Positions 8,184 through 16,380 of a stretch of 54,221 nt of DNA are shown piece after piece. This stretch comes from Candidatus Roslinia caecavium (GTDB taxonomy: Bacteria > Bacillota > Clostridia > Monoglobales > Monoglobaceae): positions 1 through 54,221 of the forward strand of contig CAJFTO010000016.1 of NCBI GenBank assembly GCA_904419955.1, written 5' to 3'. The position numbers and the translations under genes are program-made. Below the pieces are notes generated by a model, which was not told the origin of the DNA, did no database searches, and saw only the letters and a list, made by a program, of their open reading frames with translations. Position 1 is the first letter of the stretch. Every line of letters begins with the position of its first letter.

Positions 8184-8211
8184 TTGATACTTTTTTACTA
8201 ATTTTTATATT
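8184..8211 (+). promoter_or_regulatory. Candidate integrase promoter
   Basis: -35 TTGATA (8184-8189), 16-bp spacer, -10 TATATT (8206-8211). The start near 8218 would give a leader of about 43 nt to the integrase ATG. Confidence 0.5.
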
Positions 8212-8260
8212 GAACAGTTTTTTAAACCGTCAACATTGTAGTCAGGAAAGGGGTTTTAGA

Positions 8261-9364
8261 ATGTCAAGAAGAGGAGAGAACATATATAAGCGAAAGGACG
8301 GCAGATACGAAGGCCGATATGTAAAAGCCTATTCCGACGACGGAAAGGCGCGTTACGGATACGTATACGGCAAGACATACAGAGAAGTAAAAAATCGATT
8401 GAACGGGCTAAAAGTGAAATATAAAAATAAGAGGAAGATCGTTTCTTCAGATCTAACGGTTAAAGAGTGGATCGGGATATGGCTCAGGGATCAGATCCAT
8501 ATCAAGGACAGCAGCAGAATGACGTATAATTCTTATCTAAAGAATCATTTGGCGCCGGAACTCGGCGAAATCAAACTCGGCTCTTTGACAAACGAAGACC
8601 TTCAGAAATTTGTGAATAAAAAGCTGGAGAGCTTGTCGGTAAAGACGGTTAAAGATGTTTTCAGTATGCTGCGCGGGGCGCTGAAAGCCGCTTATGACAA
8701 AAATTTAGTTCAGGGGGTCGTATGGAACGTTAAGCTTCCCAAAAATCAAAGGCCTAAAATACAGATATTAAGTTGGAACGATCAGAGAACTCTCGAAAAG
8801 GCGATAGACGAGTCGGGCGATCCGAACGATATAGGCATACTCGTTTGTCTGTATACGGGGCTTAGGATCGGCGAGTTGTGCGCGCTGCGCTGGGAAAACG
8901 TGGATCTGGATAGGGGGATAATGTCGATCGTGCAGACGCTGCAGCGGATAGAAAACGAAGGAGGCGGGAGCAAGACGAAGATCAAATTTGATTCTCCGAA
9001 GAGTCTTTCGTCCGTGCGAGACGTTCCGATACCGAAATTTCTTGTGGAAAGACTCAGAAAAATAGAAAAGGCCGAAGGTTACGTAATAAGCGCCAACGGG
9101 AAATTTATTGAGCCGAGAGTGTATAGCCGGCGCCTGGACAGGCTTTTAAATAAGCTTGGGATACCGCATATAAAGTTTCATTCGCTGAGGCATTCGTTTT
9201 CTACGAGGGCTTTGGAGATCGGTTTCGACGTAAAAACTCTGAGCGAAATATTGGGGCATTCTTCGGCTTCGATAACGCTTAACTTTTACGCTCATTCAAT
9301 GTGCGAGCATAAACGAAAGGAGATAGAAAGATTGGGAAAAGAATTTTATTCGCCGTCAAAATAA
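8261..9364 (+). CDS. Tyrosine recombinase / phage-type integrase
   Basis: A 367-residue site-specific recombinase. I use the ATG at 8261 because GGAAAGGGG precedes it; an in-frame ATG lies 17 codons upstream at 8210 without a good site. The N-terminus has the arm-binding AP2-like pattern of Tn916/phage integrases (RKDGRYEGRYVKAYSDDGKARYG), then a SAM-like core-binding domain (about 70-155) and the catalytic domain. Catalytic residues Arg202, His307, Arg310, His333 and the nucleophile Tyr343 are all visible, so it should be active. It sits between ybaB and a walJ-like gene with a small HTH protein; the attachment sites are not identified. Confidence 0.93.
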   Translation: MSRRGENIYKRKDGRYEGRYVKAYSDDGKARYGYVYGKTYREVKNRLNGLKVKYKNKRKIVSSDLTVKEWIGIWLRDQIHIKDSSRMTYNSYLKNHLAPELGEIKLGSLTNEDLQKFVNKKLESLSVKTVKDVFSMLRGALKAAYDKNLVQGVVWNVKLPKNQRPKIQILSWNDQRTLEKAIDESGDPNDIGILVCLYTGLRIGELCALRWENVDLDRGIMSIVQTLQRIENEGGGSKTKIKFDSPKSLSSVRDVPIPKFLVERLRKIEKAEGYVISANGKFIEPRVYSRRLDRLLNKLGIPHIKFHSLRHSFSTRALEIGFDVKTLSEILGHSSASITLNFYAHSMCEHKRKEIERLGKEFYSPSK

Positions 9365-9412
9365 ACAGTCGCGTATTTTAAACGCGGATAAAAACGGGGA
9401 GTTTCCAGTTTT

Positions 9413-9442
9413 GTCTTAAAGTGAAAAACTTTAAGACTTTTT
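9413..9442 (+). terminator. Integrase terminator, right copy of the flanking hairpin
   Basis: GTCTTAAAGT (9413-9422) pairs perfectly with ACTTTAAGAC (9428-9437) around GAAAA, followed by TTTTT. Its first 22 bases are the inverted copy of 8048-8069. Confidence 0.8.
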
Positions 9443-9595
9443 CCGTATTTTACCTGCGCAGGCGCTGAAATATTCGTTTTTATACAGCCTTAAAATGCAT
9501 TGCTCCAACAGTTAGTTAATATGGCGAGCCGTATAACTATTATTTACTTGAAAACAAAGATAAAATACATAAATTTTTGAGAGGAGGGCTTGGGC

Positions 9596-9784
9596 ATGAA
9601 CGAATACAGCAGCGCGTCGGAAATAGCCAAGAAATGGGGAGTCTCCCATAGGCGAGTCCTTGTATTTTGCGCCGAAGGACGCGTAGACGGAGCCGCAAAG
9701 GTGGGGAGCTTTTGGATCATTCCGTCGAACGCTGAAAAACCGGACGATCCGAGAAGAGTGCGAGCCAGAAAGACCGGCGACTGA
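9596..9784 (+). CDS. Small excisionase-like helix-turn-helix protein
   Basis: A 62-residue protein from the ATG at 9596, which is 7 nt after GAGGAGGG; a TTG two codons upstream is less likely. The segment SASEIAKKWGVSHRRVLVFCAEGRVDGAAKVGSFWIIPS is a winged HTH of the MerR/excisionase (DNA-binding domain, excisionase family) type. It follows an integrase, so it could be the recombination directionality factor, or simply a regulator. The basic tail (RRVRARK) fits DNA binding. The function is inferred from fold and neighbour. Confidence 0.7.
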   Translation: MNEYSSASEIAKKWGVSHRRVLVFCAEGRVDGAAKVGSFWIIPSNAEKPDDPRRVRARKTGD

Positions 9785-9932
9785 TCTCCGCTTTTATCGC
9801 GCGGTTTTAGATCTTTGACCGCTTAAAAACTATACTAAAGGACGAATACATATGGCGATAGGCGGTAATAATATAAGGTTATTTAATTATTGTAATCTCA
9901 GGTTTAACTTTTTGCCGATTATTATAAATAAA

Positions 9933-9960
9933 GCCGCTGCGCTTATGGCTGCGCAGCGGC
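9933..9960 (-). terminator. Terminator of the walJ-like gene
   Basis: GCCGCTGCGC and GCGCAGCGGC form a 10-bp perfect stem with an 8-nt loop. On the minus strand it is followed by TTTATTTATA, so it ends the leftward transcript. Confidence 0.85.
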
Positions 9961-9976
9961 GGGAATATTGAGTCAA

Positions 9977-10738
9977 TTATACGCAGGCTACCTTTAAGTT
10001 TACGTCGGCGCCGACGTTTATCCCGCATGATTCCAAAGCTGTCTTCACCGTTATGTATGCAAGATGCGGATTGTTGTTCTCCTCGCTCAGATGAGCTAAA
10101 ATTATATTTTTAGCGCCGGTCTTTACGAGCTTTTCGGCTGCTTCGCCGGCTTGGCCGTTTGAAAGGTGGCCTATGTCGCTTTTTATTCTCCGTTTAAGAA
10201 GCGGAGGATATTTGCCCATTTCGAGCAGAGAAAGATCGTGGTTTGATTCCAAAACTACTGAGTCGCTCCCGGCGAGTTTATCCAAAATGCCGTCGTCGAT
10301 ATATCCCATATCGGTCGCGACCGAAAATTTCTCCTTGCCGTTTTCAAAGCAGTAGCCGACCGGGTCCGCGGCGTCGTGGGATATTCTGAACGGACTTACG
10401 TATATATCGCCGATCTCGAATCCGCCCGGCGTCTCGAACGTCTTTATATTATCGTCGTCTATCTTGCCGAGAGTACCGTACATCTGTTCCCAGGTCTTTT
10501 TGTTTGCGTATACGTCGAGCCCGAATCTGCGCATCAAAACGCCGAGACCGCGTATGTGGTCGCTGTGCTCGTGAGTTATAACTACCGCGTCCAGCTCGCT
10601 CGGATCTATACCGAGTTTTTTGATCTCGGTCTGAGCCGCCTTGCCGCTGATCCCGCAGTCGACAAGGATCTTCGTCCTGTCCGTCCAGACCAGGGTAGAA
10701 TTTCCTTTGCTTCCGCTTTTTAATGTATGTATACGCAT
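9977..10738 (-). CDS. walJ: MBL-fold hydrolase, YycJ/WalJ family
   Basis: A 253-residue cytoplasmic metallo-beta-lactamase-fold protein. The opening RIHTLKSGSKGNST, the ILVDCGISGK segment, the metal motif THEHSDH (55-61) and VYANKKTWEQM are characteristic of YycJ/WalJ, a DNA-processing exonuclease-type MBL member linked to the WalRK cell-wall system in Bacilli. No walRK genes are nearby, so the symbol rests on sequence only. The ATG at 10738 has GGAGAGG upstream. It is monocistronic, with its own strong terminator. Confidence 0.85.
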   Translation of the reverse strand: MRIHTLKSGSKGNSTLVWTDRTKILVDCGISGKAAQTEIKKLGIDPSELDAVVITHEHSDHIRGLGVLMRRFGLDVYANKKTWEQMYGTLGKIDDDNIKTFETPGGFEIGDIYVSPFRISHDAADPVGYCFENGKEKFSVATDMGYIDDGILDKLAGSDSVVLESNHDLSLLEMGKYPPLLKRRIKSDIGHLSNGQAGEAAEKLVKTGAKNIILAHLSEENNNPHLAYITVKTALESCGINVGADVNLKVACV

Positions 10739-10974
10739 TTTTACCTCTCCGTAAATATCTTTATTTCTTCAACAGCAATGATACAGCAAAATGCGGACTA
10801 AGTCAATAGCGGCAATTTTAAAATACGATTGCCGCGCATGTCAACGTCCGGTTAAATTAACGTCAGATAGTATCCGATCCGGCGCTATTGCTTGATACGA
10901 CCGGAGATTTGGGGGCGTATTCATCAAAAATATAAAAAAATTGTGAATGTAATGTAAACAAAGAGTTAATAAAC

Positions 10975-11003
10975 TTGAAAAATATAGCGGCGTGTGATAT
11001 AAT
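10975..11003 (+). promoter_or_regulatory. Promoter of the SLH-VanY gene
   Basis: -35 TTGAAA (10975-10980), 17-bp spacer, -10 TATAAT (10998-11003). The start near 11010 leaves a leader of about 270 nt, which is unusually long. Confidence 0.75.
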
Positions 11004-11009
11004 ACCTCT

Positions 11010-11282
11010 GTTTTATAGAACTAAAATGTTTTTTTGACGCGAAAGGCCCGAGCTAAAACGGCGGATACATATTGTATTATTTTGTAGGAATTTGCGGTTT
11101 TGCGGGCTGACGGATTTGCAAAATAGTAAGAGGCGCGATTACAGGACGGCGCCGTTTGCGCGTGCGAATATTGCGGATATTTATTCGGACGCCGAGACGC
11201 GATCCAATGCGACGTTCCGCCCGCCCGCGGCGGAGAGTCTTGCGTCTTGATTTTTCGGCGGGCGGAAAGGTTATGAAAATTT
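11010..11282 (+). promoter_or_regulatory. Long leader with start-site-masking dyad
   Basis: The leader of the SLH-VanY gene ends in an 11-bp perfect inverted repeat, TTCCGCCCGCC (11215-11225) and GGCGGGCGGAA (11257-11267). Its right arm overlaps the ribosome site GGAAAGG (11264-11270), so the folded form would hide it. The upstream leader has other GC-rich dyads. I compared it by eye with the c-di-AMP (ydaO) riboswitch and could not support that assignment. Confidence 0.5.
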
Positions 11283-12725
11283 ATGTTTAAAAGGATAGGC
11301 GCTTTGGTATCGGCCGCGGCGATTCTTGTTTCGACTCAGTCGGCTTTTGCGTACGACCCGAACTGGTGGGCGGTGGATACTGTTGAGGCGGCGATGGAAT
11401 GCAGTCTTATCTCAGAACAGTACGGCGACAAGCCGTATACGGACGCCATAACCAGGAGCGACTTTATAAACGTCGCGGTCAATATTTACGCGACGATAAC
11501 GGCCGAGAACGTATCGTCGAACGCTAATTCTCCGTTCGTGGACACCGACGGCGTGTTTCCGAATATGGCGTATTACGCCGGGATAATCAGCGGAGACGGA
11601 GCGGGGAATTTTTATCCGCAGGATTTTATAACGAGACAGGAGATGTGTAAGGTCATAACCAGCGTCCTGTCGGCGGCCGGGGTAATAGGCCCGTATTTCC
11701 CGTCGGAGGGCGTGTTCGACGGATTCGTGGACGCGGATCAGATCGACGATTGGGCGAGAGATTACGTCGCCTTTATGATCGACAACGAGCTTATGGCCGG
11801 ATACGAAGGCTACTTCCTGCCGAAGGATTACGTATCGCGCGAGGAGGCGGCGCTGATCGCTTACCGCTGTTATGTTAAATACGGGCGCGATATCGACGGT
11901 CAGATAAGCACGGCGCTTAAGACGACAACCGATTCGGCGGGCAGACAGATATATACTTTGGAAAAGACGGTAATGCTGTCCAACGGAACTATCGTGGCGC
12001 TCAGAAACGCGCCTGATAAAGAGGTCGGCGGAGGAACCGTGACGGATCAAAACTCTGCGACGAGCGACGTAGACGTACCGATCTACGAACAGGAACCGGA
12101 TTCGGCCCCGGACGGTACGGCGGGATACGCTCCGAGCGGAACGCCGCTTCAGGCTCCGGACGCGGACGGCTTGTATCAGCTTAAGACGTATTCCGAAACG
12201 CTCGCTACCGGCGAGGCGCTTGAGAAAGAGGTAAGGATATTCGGAAGCGAGGGCGCGAGATATACGAGCGCCGAGGAAGCCGATCAGCATATGACTTCGG
12301 TCACCGTTCCGGTATGGCAGATAGACGACAGCGGAAGCCTGTACTCAACGACGCTGACGTTTAGGATAAATTCGATACTCGCCGCCGACGTCGAGGCTAT
12401 ATTCAACGAGATATACACCTCGCCGACTATGCCGCCGATCAAGGACGTTAACGGCTACGCTTGGCGTTCGGCGCTCTCGGGCGGAAGCTATTCCGAGCAT
12501 AATTACGGCACGGCGATAGACCTTAACTATAACGAGAATTACTGCGTTTACAAGAGCGGTCAGACGCTCGGCTCGTTCTACGATCCGCTGAACTCGGTAT
12601 ATTCGTTCTCGAGCACCGGCACGGTCGTTCAAACGTTCGCGAAGTACGGCTGGCTGTGGGGCGGAAACGCTTGGGTAAGCGGAACTGTCGATTATATGCA
12701 CTTTACATATCTCGGAAAACAGTAA
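11283..12725 (+). CDS. Secreted SLH-domain D-Ala-D-Ala carboxypeptidase (VanY/M15)
   Basis: A 480-residue secreted protein. Signal peptide 1-23 (cleavage after AFA), then about three SLH modules (30-205) that should hold it to cell-wall polymer, an acidic Pro/Asp-rich linker, and a C-terminal M15 (VanY-like) peptidase domain (about 290-480). Zinc ligands are His406 and Asp413 in EHNYGTAIDLN and His473 in DYMHFTY. It would trim D-alanine from peptidoglycan stem peptides outside the cell. It has its own promoter, long leader and terminator. Confidence 0.87.
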   Translation: MFKRIGALVSAAAILVSTQSAFAYDPNWWAVDTVEAAMECSLISEQYGDKPYTDAITRSDFINVAVNIYATITAENVSSNANSPFVDTDGVFPNMAYYAGIISGDGAGNFYPQDFITRQEMCKVITSVLSAAGVIGPYFPSEGVFDGFVDADQIDDWARDYVAFMIDNELMAGYEGYFLPKDYVSREEAALIAYRCYVKYGRDIDGQISTALKTTTDSAGRQIYTLEKTVMLSNGTIVALRNAPDKEVGGGTVTDQNSATSDVDVPIYEQEPDSAPDGTAGYAPSGTPLQAPDADGLYQLKTYSETLATGEALEKEVRIFGSEGARYTSAEEADQHMTSVTVPVWQIDDSGSLYSTTLTFRINSILAADVEAIFNEIYTSPTMPPIKDVNGYAWRSALSGGSYSEHNYGTAIDLNYNENYCVYKSGQTLGSFYDPLNSVYSFSSTGTVVQTFAKYGWLWGGNAWVSGTVDYMHFTYLGKQ

Positions 12726-12845
12726 TATCGCCTGATACTACGTTTGTTTCGGATAACGCGCGGCTTTTTGTCGAGCGGCGTCGGCGGATAGAATGATTCA
12801 AGATATTTTGTTCGCCGTATGCGTAAAGGATAAATAAGTTGGTTG

Positions 12846-12878
12846 CGGACTCGCCTTTTCCGGGCGGGTCCGTTTTGT
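12846..12878 (+). terminator. Terminator of the SLH-VanY gene
   Basis: CGGACTCGCC (12846-12855) pairs with GGCGGGTCCG (12863-12872), one G-U pair, then TTTTGTTT. Confidence 0.85.
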
Positions 12879-13007
12879 TTAAGGCTTGAGCAAGCCCGAA
12901 CCGCATAAATTTTTGGTTAACGCCGTTTTAACTAAAGAAAGATTCTCAGCGGGCGCGGCTTGATGTATAATATAAATGAAAGACGGTTGCAAGAAAAGGA
13001 GATTATT

Positions 13008-14108
13008 ATGATTTATAAAGATTTTCAGGATATAAGTCTTTCGCGGCTCGGTATGGGCAATATGCGCCTGCCCGTAAAGCGCGGAAAGATCGATTACGAA
13101 AAGGCGCGGGAGATCATAGACTACGCGATGGAGCAGGGGATAAACTATTACGACACGGCTTATGTGTATCATCAGGGCGAATCTGAGAAATTCCTGGGAC
13201 ATGCGCTAAAAAAGTATCCGCGGGACAGCTATTATATCGCGACTAAGTTTTACGTCATGGCGGACGGCGATATCGAGCGCATGTTTAACGAACAGCTCAG
13301 AAGATTGGATACCGACCGCATTGATTTTTATCTGCTGCACTGCGTCAACGAGGAGACGGCCGATAAATATATGGATCCTACTCGAAAGTATATGGATTTC
13401 TTAATGGAGCAGAAGGAAAAAGGTCGGATCGGGCATATAGGGTTTTCGCCGCATGGTAATCTGAACACTTTGGAGAAGTTTTTGAACTGGTCGGACAATT
13501 TTGAGTTTGTTCAGATACAATTGAATTACTTAGACTGGACGCTGCAAAATGCAAAGCGTCAATACGAGATGATCACGGAGCGAGGTCTTCCGGTCTGGGT
13601 AATGGAACCGGTTCGAGGCGGGAAATTGGCGTCCTTGGGCGAAAACTACGATAAAAGACTCAAAGAGGCGAAGCCGGAATGGTCGGTCTCCGCGTGGGCG
13701 TTCCACTGGCTTATGGGGCTTGAGAACGTAGGCGTGATACTGAGCGGTATGAGTACCATGGAACAGATCAGAGATAACGTTTCTACATTTAAAAGCGAGG
13801 AGCCTTTGACCAAGGAGCAAAATTTGATGCTTTTGAATATCGCCGCGGGGTATCAGTCGCGGCTCGCGATACCTTGCACGGCCTGCCGCTATTGCTGCGA
13901 CGGCTGTCCGGTTGGAATCGATATCCCAGTCTGGATGAATCTTTACAACGAACTGTCGCTCACTAAGGACAAGGATTCGTGGGAAAAGGCAATGACCAGA
14001 GAAAACGGTCCGAAAACGTGCCTAAACTGCGGTCAATGTACCTCGCATTGTCCTCAGAATATAGACGTGCCAGGGTATTTGCGAAAGCTCGCCGAGTTTA
14101 ACGTATGA
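13008..14108 (+). CDS. Aldo/keto reductase with C-terminal 4Fe-4S clusters
   Basis: A 366-residue protein from the ATG at 13008 (AAAAGGAG 6 nt upstream). Residues 1-270 form an aldo/keto reductase barrel: LGMGNMRLPV, the YYDTAYVYHQGESE catalytic segment, LDTDRIDFYLLH. A C-terminal ferredoxin-like region from residue 288 has two Cys sets, CTACRYCCDGCP (290-301) and CLNCGQCTSHCP (338-349). This is the anaerobe-typical family of putative Fe-S aldo/keto oxidoreductases; the substrate is unknown and electrons may pass through the clusters. Confidence 0.92.
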   Translation: MIYKDFQDISLSRLGMGNMRLPVKRGKIDYEKAREIIDYAMEQGINYYDTAYVYHQGESEKFLGHALKKYPRDSYYIATKFYVMADGDIERMFNEQLRRLDTDRIDFYLLHCVNEETADKYMDPTRKYMDFLMEQKEKGRIGHIGFSPHGNLNTLEKFLNWSDNFEFVQIQLNYLDWTLQNAKRQYEMITERGLPVWVMEPVRGGKLASLGENYDKRLKEAKPEWSVSAWAFHWLMGLENVGVILSGMSTMEQIRDNVSTFKSEEPLTKEQNLMLLNIAAGYQSRLAIPCTACRYCCDGCPVGIDIPVWMNLYNELSLTKDKDSWEKAMTRENGPKTCLNCGQCTSHCPQNIDVPGYLRKLAEFNV

Positions 14109-14146
14109 TCATAATTTAAAGTTTGTTTAGGAAAGATATATATTTC

Positions 14147-14177
14147 GCCGCCGCGGTATATTCGCGGCGGCTTTTTA
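14147..14177 (+). terminator. Terminator of the aldo/keto reductase gene
   Basis: GCCGCCGCG (14147-14155) pairs with CGCGGCGGC (14163-14171), then TTTTT. Confidence 0.85.
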
Positions 14178-14391
14178 GCGTATATAGAGCGTTTATAGAT
14201 CGGAGCGGGATCGCGGATAGAGCGAATTGAAAATAAGCTTTAAAGCTTGTTCGAGCGCCAAACAGCGCCCATGATCGGCGGGTTTGACGCCGGTCGCCGG
14301 GCATGATACGATTTATGAGAGTACGACGCTTGTAAGGGCGCGATTATTATAGTATAATGCAGTATAAGTAAACAGCAGGGGGTAAGAGTTC

Positions 14392-15132
14392 ATGAACGTT
14401 GAGAAAAAAGGATACAGTTACGAGAATATGACCAAAAGGACGGCGATGTTGGTCGGGACCGAAGCGGTTGAAAGACTTAAAAATTCGCACGTCGCGGTTT
14501 TTGGGATAGGGGGAGTCGGAGGTTACGCGGTCGAGGCGCTGGCGCGGAGCGGAGTCGGAGCGCTTACTCTGTTCGACAACGACGTAGTGTCCGAATCGAA
14601 TATAAACAGACAGATAATCGCGCTCTACAGCTCGGTCGGACGCTATAAGACCGAGGCGATGCGGGATAGGATATTGGATATAAATCCCGAGGCGGAGGTA
14701 TTTATAAATAACGTTTTCTATCTTCCGGAAAACGCGGACGAATTCGATCTTTCGGAATATGATTATATTATCGACGCGGTCGATACGGTCTCGGCGAAGA
14801 TAGAGATAATAACCCGGGCGTATAGGGCGGGGATTCCGGTAATAAGCGCGATGGGCGCGGGTAATAAGCTTGATCCGTCCAAGTTCGAGGTTACGGATAT
14901 TTATAACACGAGAGAGTGCCCGCTCGCCCGCGTTATGCGCAGAGAACTCAGAAAAAGAGAGGTCGAGAGCCTAAAAGTAGTGTACTCGACAGAAAAGGCG
15001 AGACGGCCTCTGCATCTTTGCGAAAACGAGGGCGACGGGCTAAAACCGGTTCCCGGAAGCGTCGCGTTTGTTCCTTCGGCGGCCGGACTTATGCTGGCGG
15101 CCGAGGTATTTAAAGATATTACCGGAGTCTGA
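14392..15132 (+). CDS. tcdA: tRNA threonylcarbamoyladenosine dehydratase
   Basis: A 246-residue E1-like (ThiF/MoeB superfamily) protein of the TcdA/CsdL group, which uses ATP to convert t6A37 of tRNA to its cyclic form. The nucleotide-binding GIGGVGGYAVEALARSG (about 37-53), DNDVVSESNINRQ and YIIDAVDTVSAK are characteristic; MGAGNKLDP and CPLARVMRRELRKR are typical of TcdA rather than ThiF or MoeB. The ATG follows CAGGGGGTAAGAG. A possible -10 (TATAAT, about 14350) is upstream. Confidence 0.92.
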   Translation: MNVEKKGYSYENMTKRTAMLVGTEAVERLKNSHVAVFGIGGVGGYAVEALARSGVGALTLFDNDVVSESNINRQIIALYSSVGRYKTEAMRDRILDINPEAEVFINNVFYLPENADEFDLSEYDYIIDAVDTVSAKIEIITRAYRAGIPVISAMGAGNKLDPSKFEVTDIYNTRECPLARVMRRELRKREVESLKVVYSTEKARRPLHLCENEGDGLKPVPGSVAFVPSAAGLMLAAEVFKDITGV

Positions 15133-15488
15133 GCTTGAGGCCTATATGTTTTGTGATTTGATGAGATGAAATATTTATATGGCAGATGAATATTTTTATA
15201 TTTATTGAAATATAATTGTAAAAATTGGATATAAAAATGTTAAAATAGTTATTGATAAATATACAAAATATACAAATATTATGCTATAGGTTAGTTCAAA
15301 TTGTGCATTGTATAAATGGCGGTGAAAAGGTATAATTATAGTATAAAATGTTGAAACATCATTTTATTTTTCATTTTGAGTCATGTTTGGGATATTTGCG
15401 GAGCGGCTTGGTCTGCGGATATTTTGAGACGCGAGTCAAAACGAGCGGTATAATAATATTGTAAAATAGTTGAAAGGGGGAGCGAAAG
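15133..15488. other. AT-rich gap with a possible promoter
   Basis: It contains no supported gene. A dyad ATAAAATG/CATcATTTTAT lies at 15343-15367. A -10-like TATAAT at 15449-15454 precedes the membrane protein gene, without a convincing -35 at normal distance. Confidence 0.4.
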
Positions 15489-15983
15489 ATGAAGAATTAT
15501 GTTGATGATCGAGTCGGTATCAATAGAGAGAGTAAAAGCCGCGGGTCGAGATTTTTTAGAAATTTCGGCGGCGGGAGCGGTATCGTTTTTAGAATAGCGG
15601 CGTCGGCGGTAGCCGCGATAGCCGTAGTTTCGGGAGTATGGGTATGCGCCGCCGGACTTGGCGAACGTCCCGAGGGACTTGACGACAATACCTATACGGC
15701 CGCGGTTGCGGTGGAAAGTAAGGTTTTGGAAATATCCGAAAAGGATGCGAGCGAAGCTGTAGAACAATCGGATATAGACGAACTTGCGGATCTGATCGGC
15801 GAGTTTAACGACGCGGTATTAAATTCTGAGCTTCCGCTGACCCAGGTTCAATACGACGTGATACACTATGCGGATTATACTTTATACGAGCTGAAAACGA
15901 CTGCGGATACGTCCGAAGCGCTTCAAAAGGTAGAGGATTTTTATAAAATGCTCGGCGCTTACCAAGCCGAGGCGGTTGGATGA
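15489..15983 (+). CDS. Small single-pass membrane protein, unknown function
   Basis: A 164-residue protein I do not recognise. A basic N-terminus (1-28) is followed by one hydrophobic segment (about 32-56) and an acidic, helical external part (60-164) with two conserved-looking helices, DIDELADLIGEFNDAVLN and QYDVIHYADYTLYELK. The ATG has a strong GAAAGGGGGAG site. It stands alone with its own terminator. Confidence 0.75.
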   Translation: MKNYVDDRVGINRESKSRGSRFFRNFGGGSGIVFRIAASAVAAIAVVSGVWVCAAGLGERPEGLDDNTYTAAVAVESKVLEISEKDASEAVEQSDIDELADLIGEFNDAVLNSELPLTQVQYDVIHYADYTLYELKTTADTSEALQKVEDFYKMLGAYQAEAVG

Positions 15984-16089
15984 TCAAGCTTCTGCCGCGC
16001 GTTTGCGTCCGTCTGAGAACGGCTTTGGCGCGCGTTGAACGCGCCGCGCTTTACGGCGGCGGGGAGAATTATTTTAACTTTTATATATA

Positions 16090-16128
16090 AGCGAAACGCG
16101 GGCTGGTATATAGACGGTTTCGCTTTTT
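16090..16128 (+). terminator. Terminator of the small membrane protein gene
   Basis: AGCGAAAC (16090-16097) pairs with GTTTCGCT (16117-16124), then TTTT. The remaining 250 nt up to the next start are AT-rich and hold the promoter at 16238. Confidence 0.75.
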
Positions 16129-16237
16129 ATATTAGGATAAACAGAGTTTTGGCGCCGGCAAATTAATAAATTTAAGAAAAAAAGGCGATTTTGTGAGATA
16201 AATCATAAAATATTCCTGTATCAGTATGCGGTTGAAT

Positions 16238-16266
16238 TTGTATTTATCGATAAAGTATGATAAAAT
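16238..16266 (+). promoter_or_regulatory. Candidate promoter of the receiver/GGDEF/EAL gene
   Basis: -35 TTGTAT (16238-16243), 17-bp spacer, -10 TAAAAT (16261-16266), about 110 nt before the start codon. Confidence 0.45.
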
Positions 16267-16380
16267 CGAGAGAAGAGTAATGAAGTCAAATTGTGATAAA
16301 AAGGAATATGACTTAGAAACGACAATATAGCGTGGATTATTTCGAATTTAAATATTAAAGTGAAAGGCATTATAAATATT

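Noticed and set aside
11010..11214. c-di-AMP (ydaO) riboswitch before a cell-wall gene
   Set aside because: Gene type and leader length would fit, but I could not align the conserved core motifs; a covariance search would be decisive.
11412..12290. 292-codon minus-strand frame
   Set aside because: Antisense of the SLH-VanY gene, highly Arg-rich, no ribosome site; a shadow of codon usage. The same holds for 3523-4329, 954-1571, 49728-50516 and similar frames.
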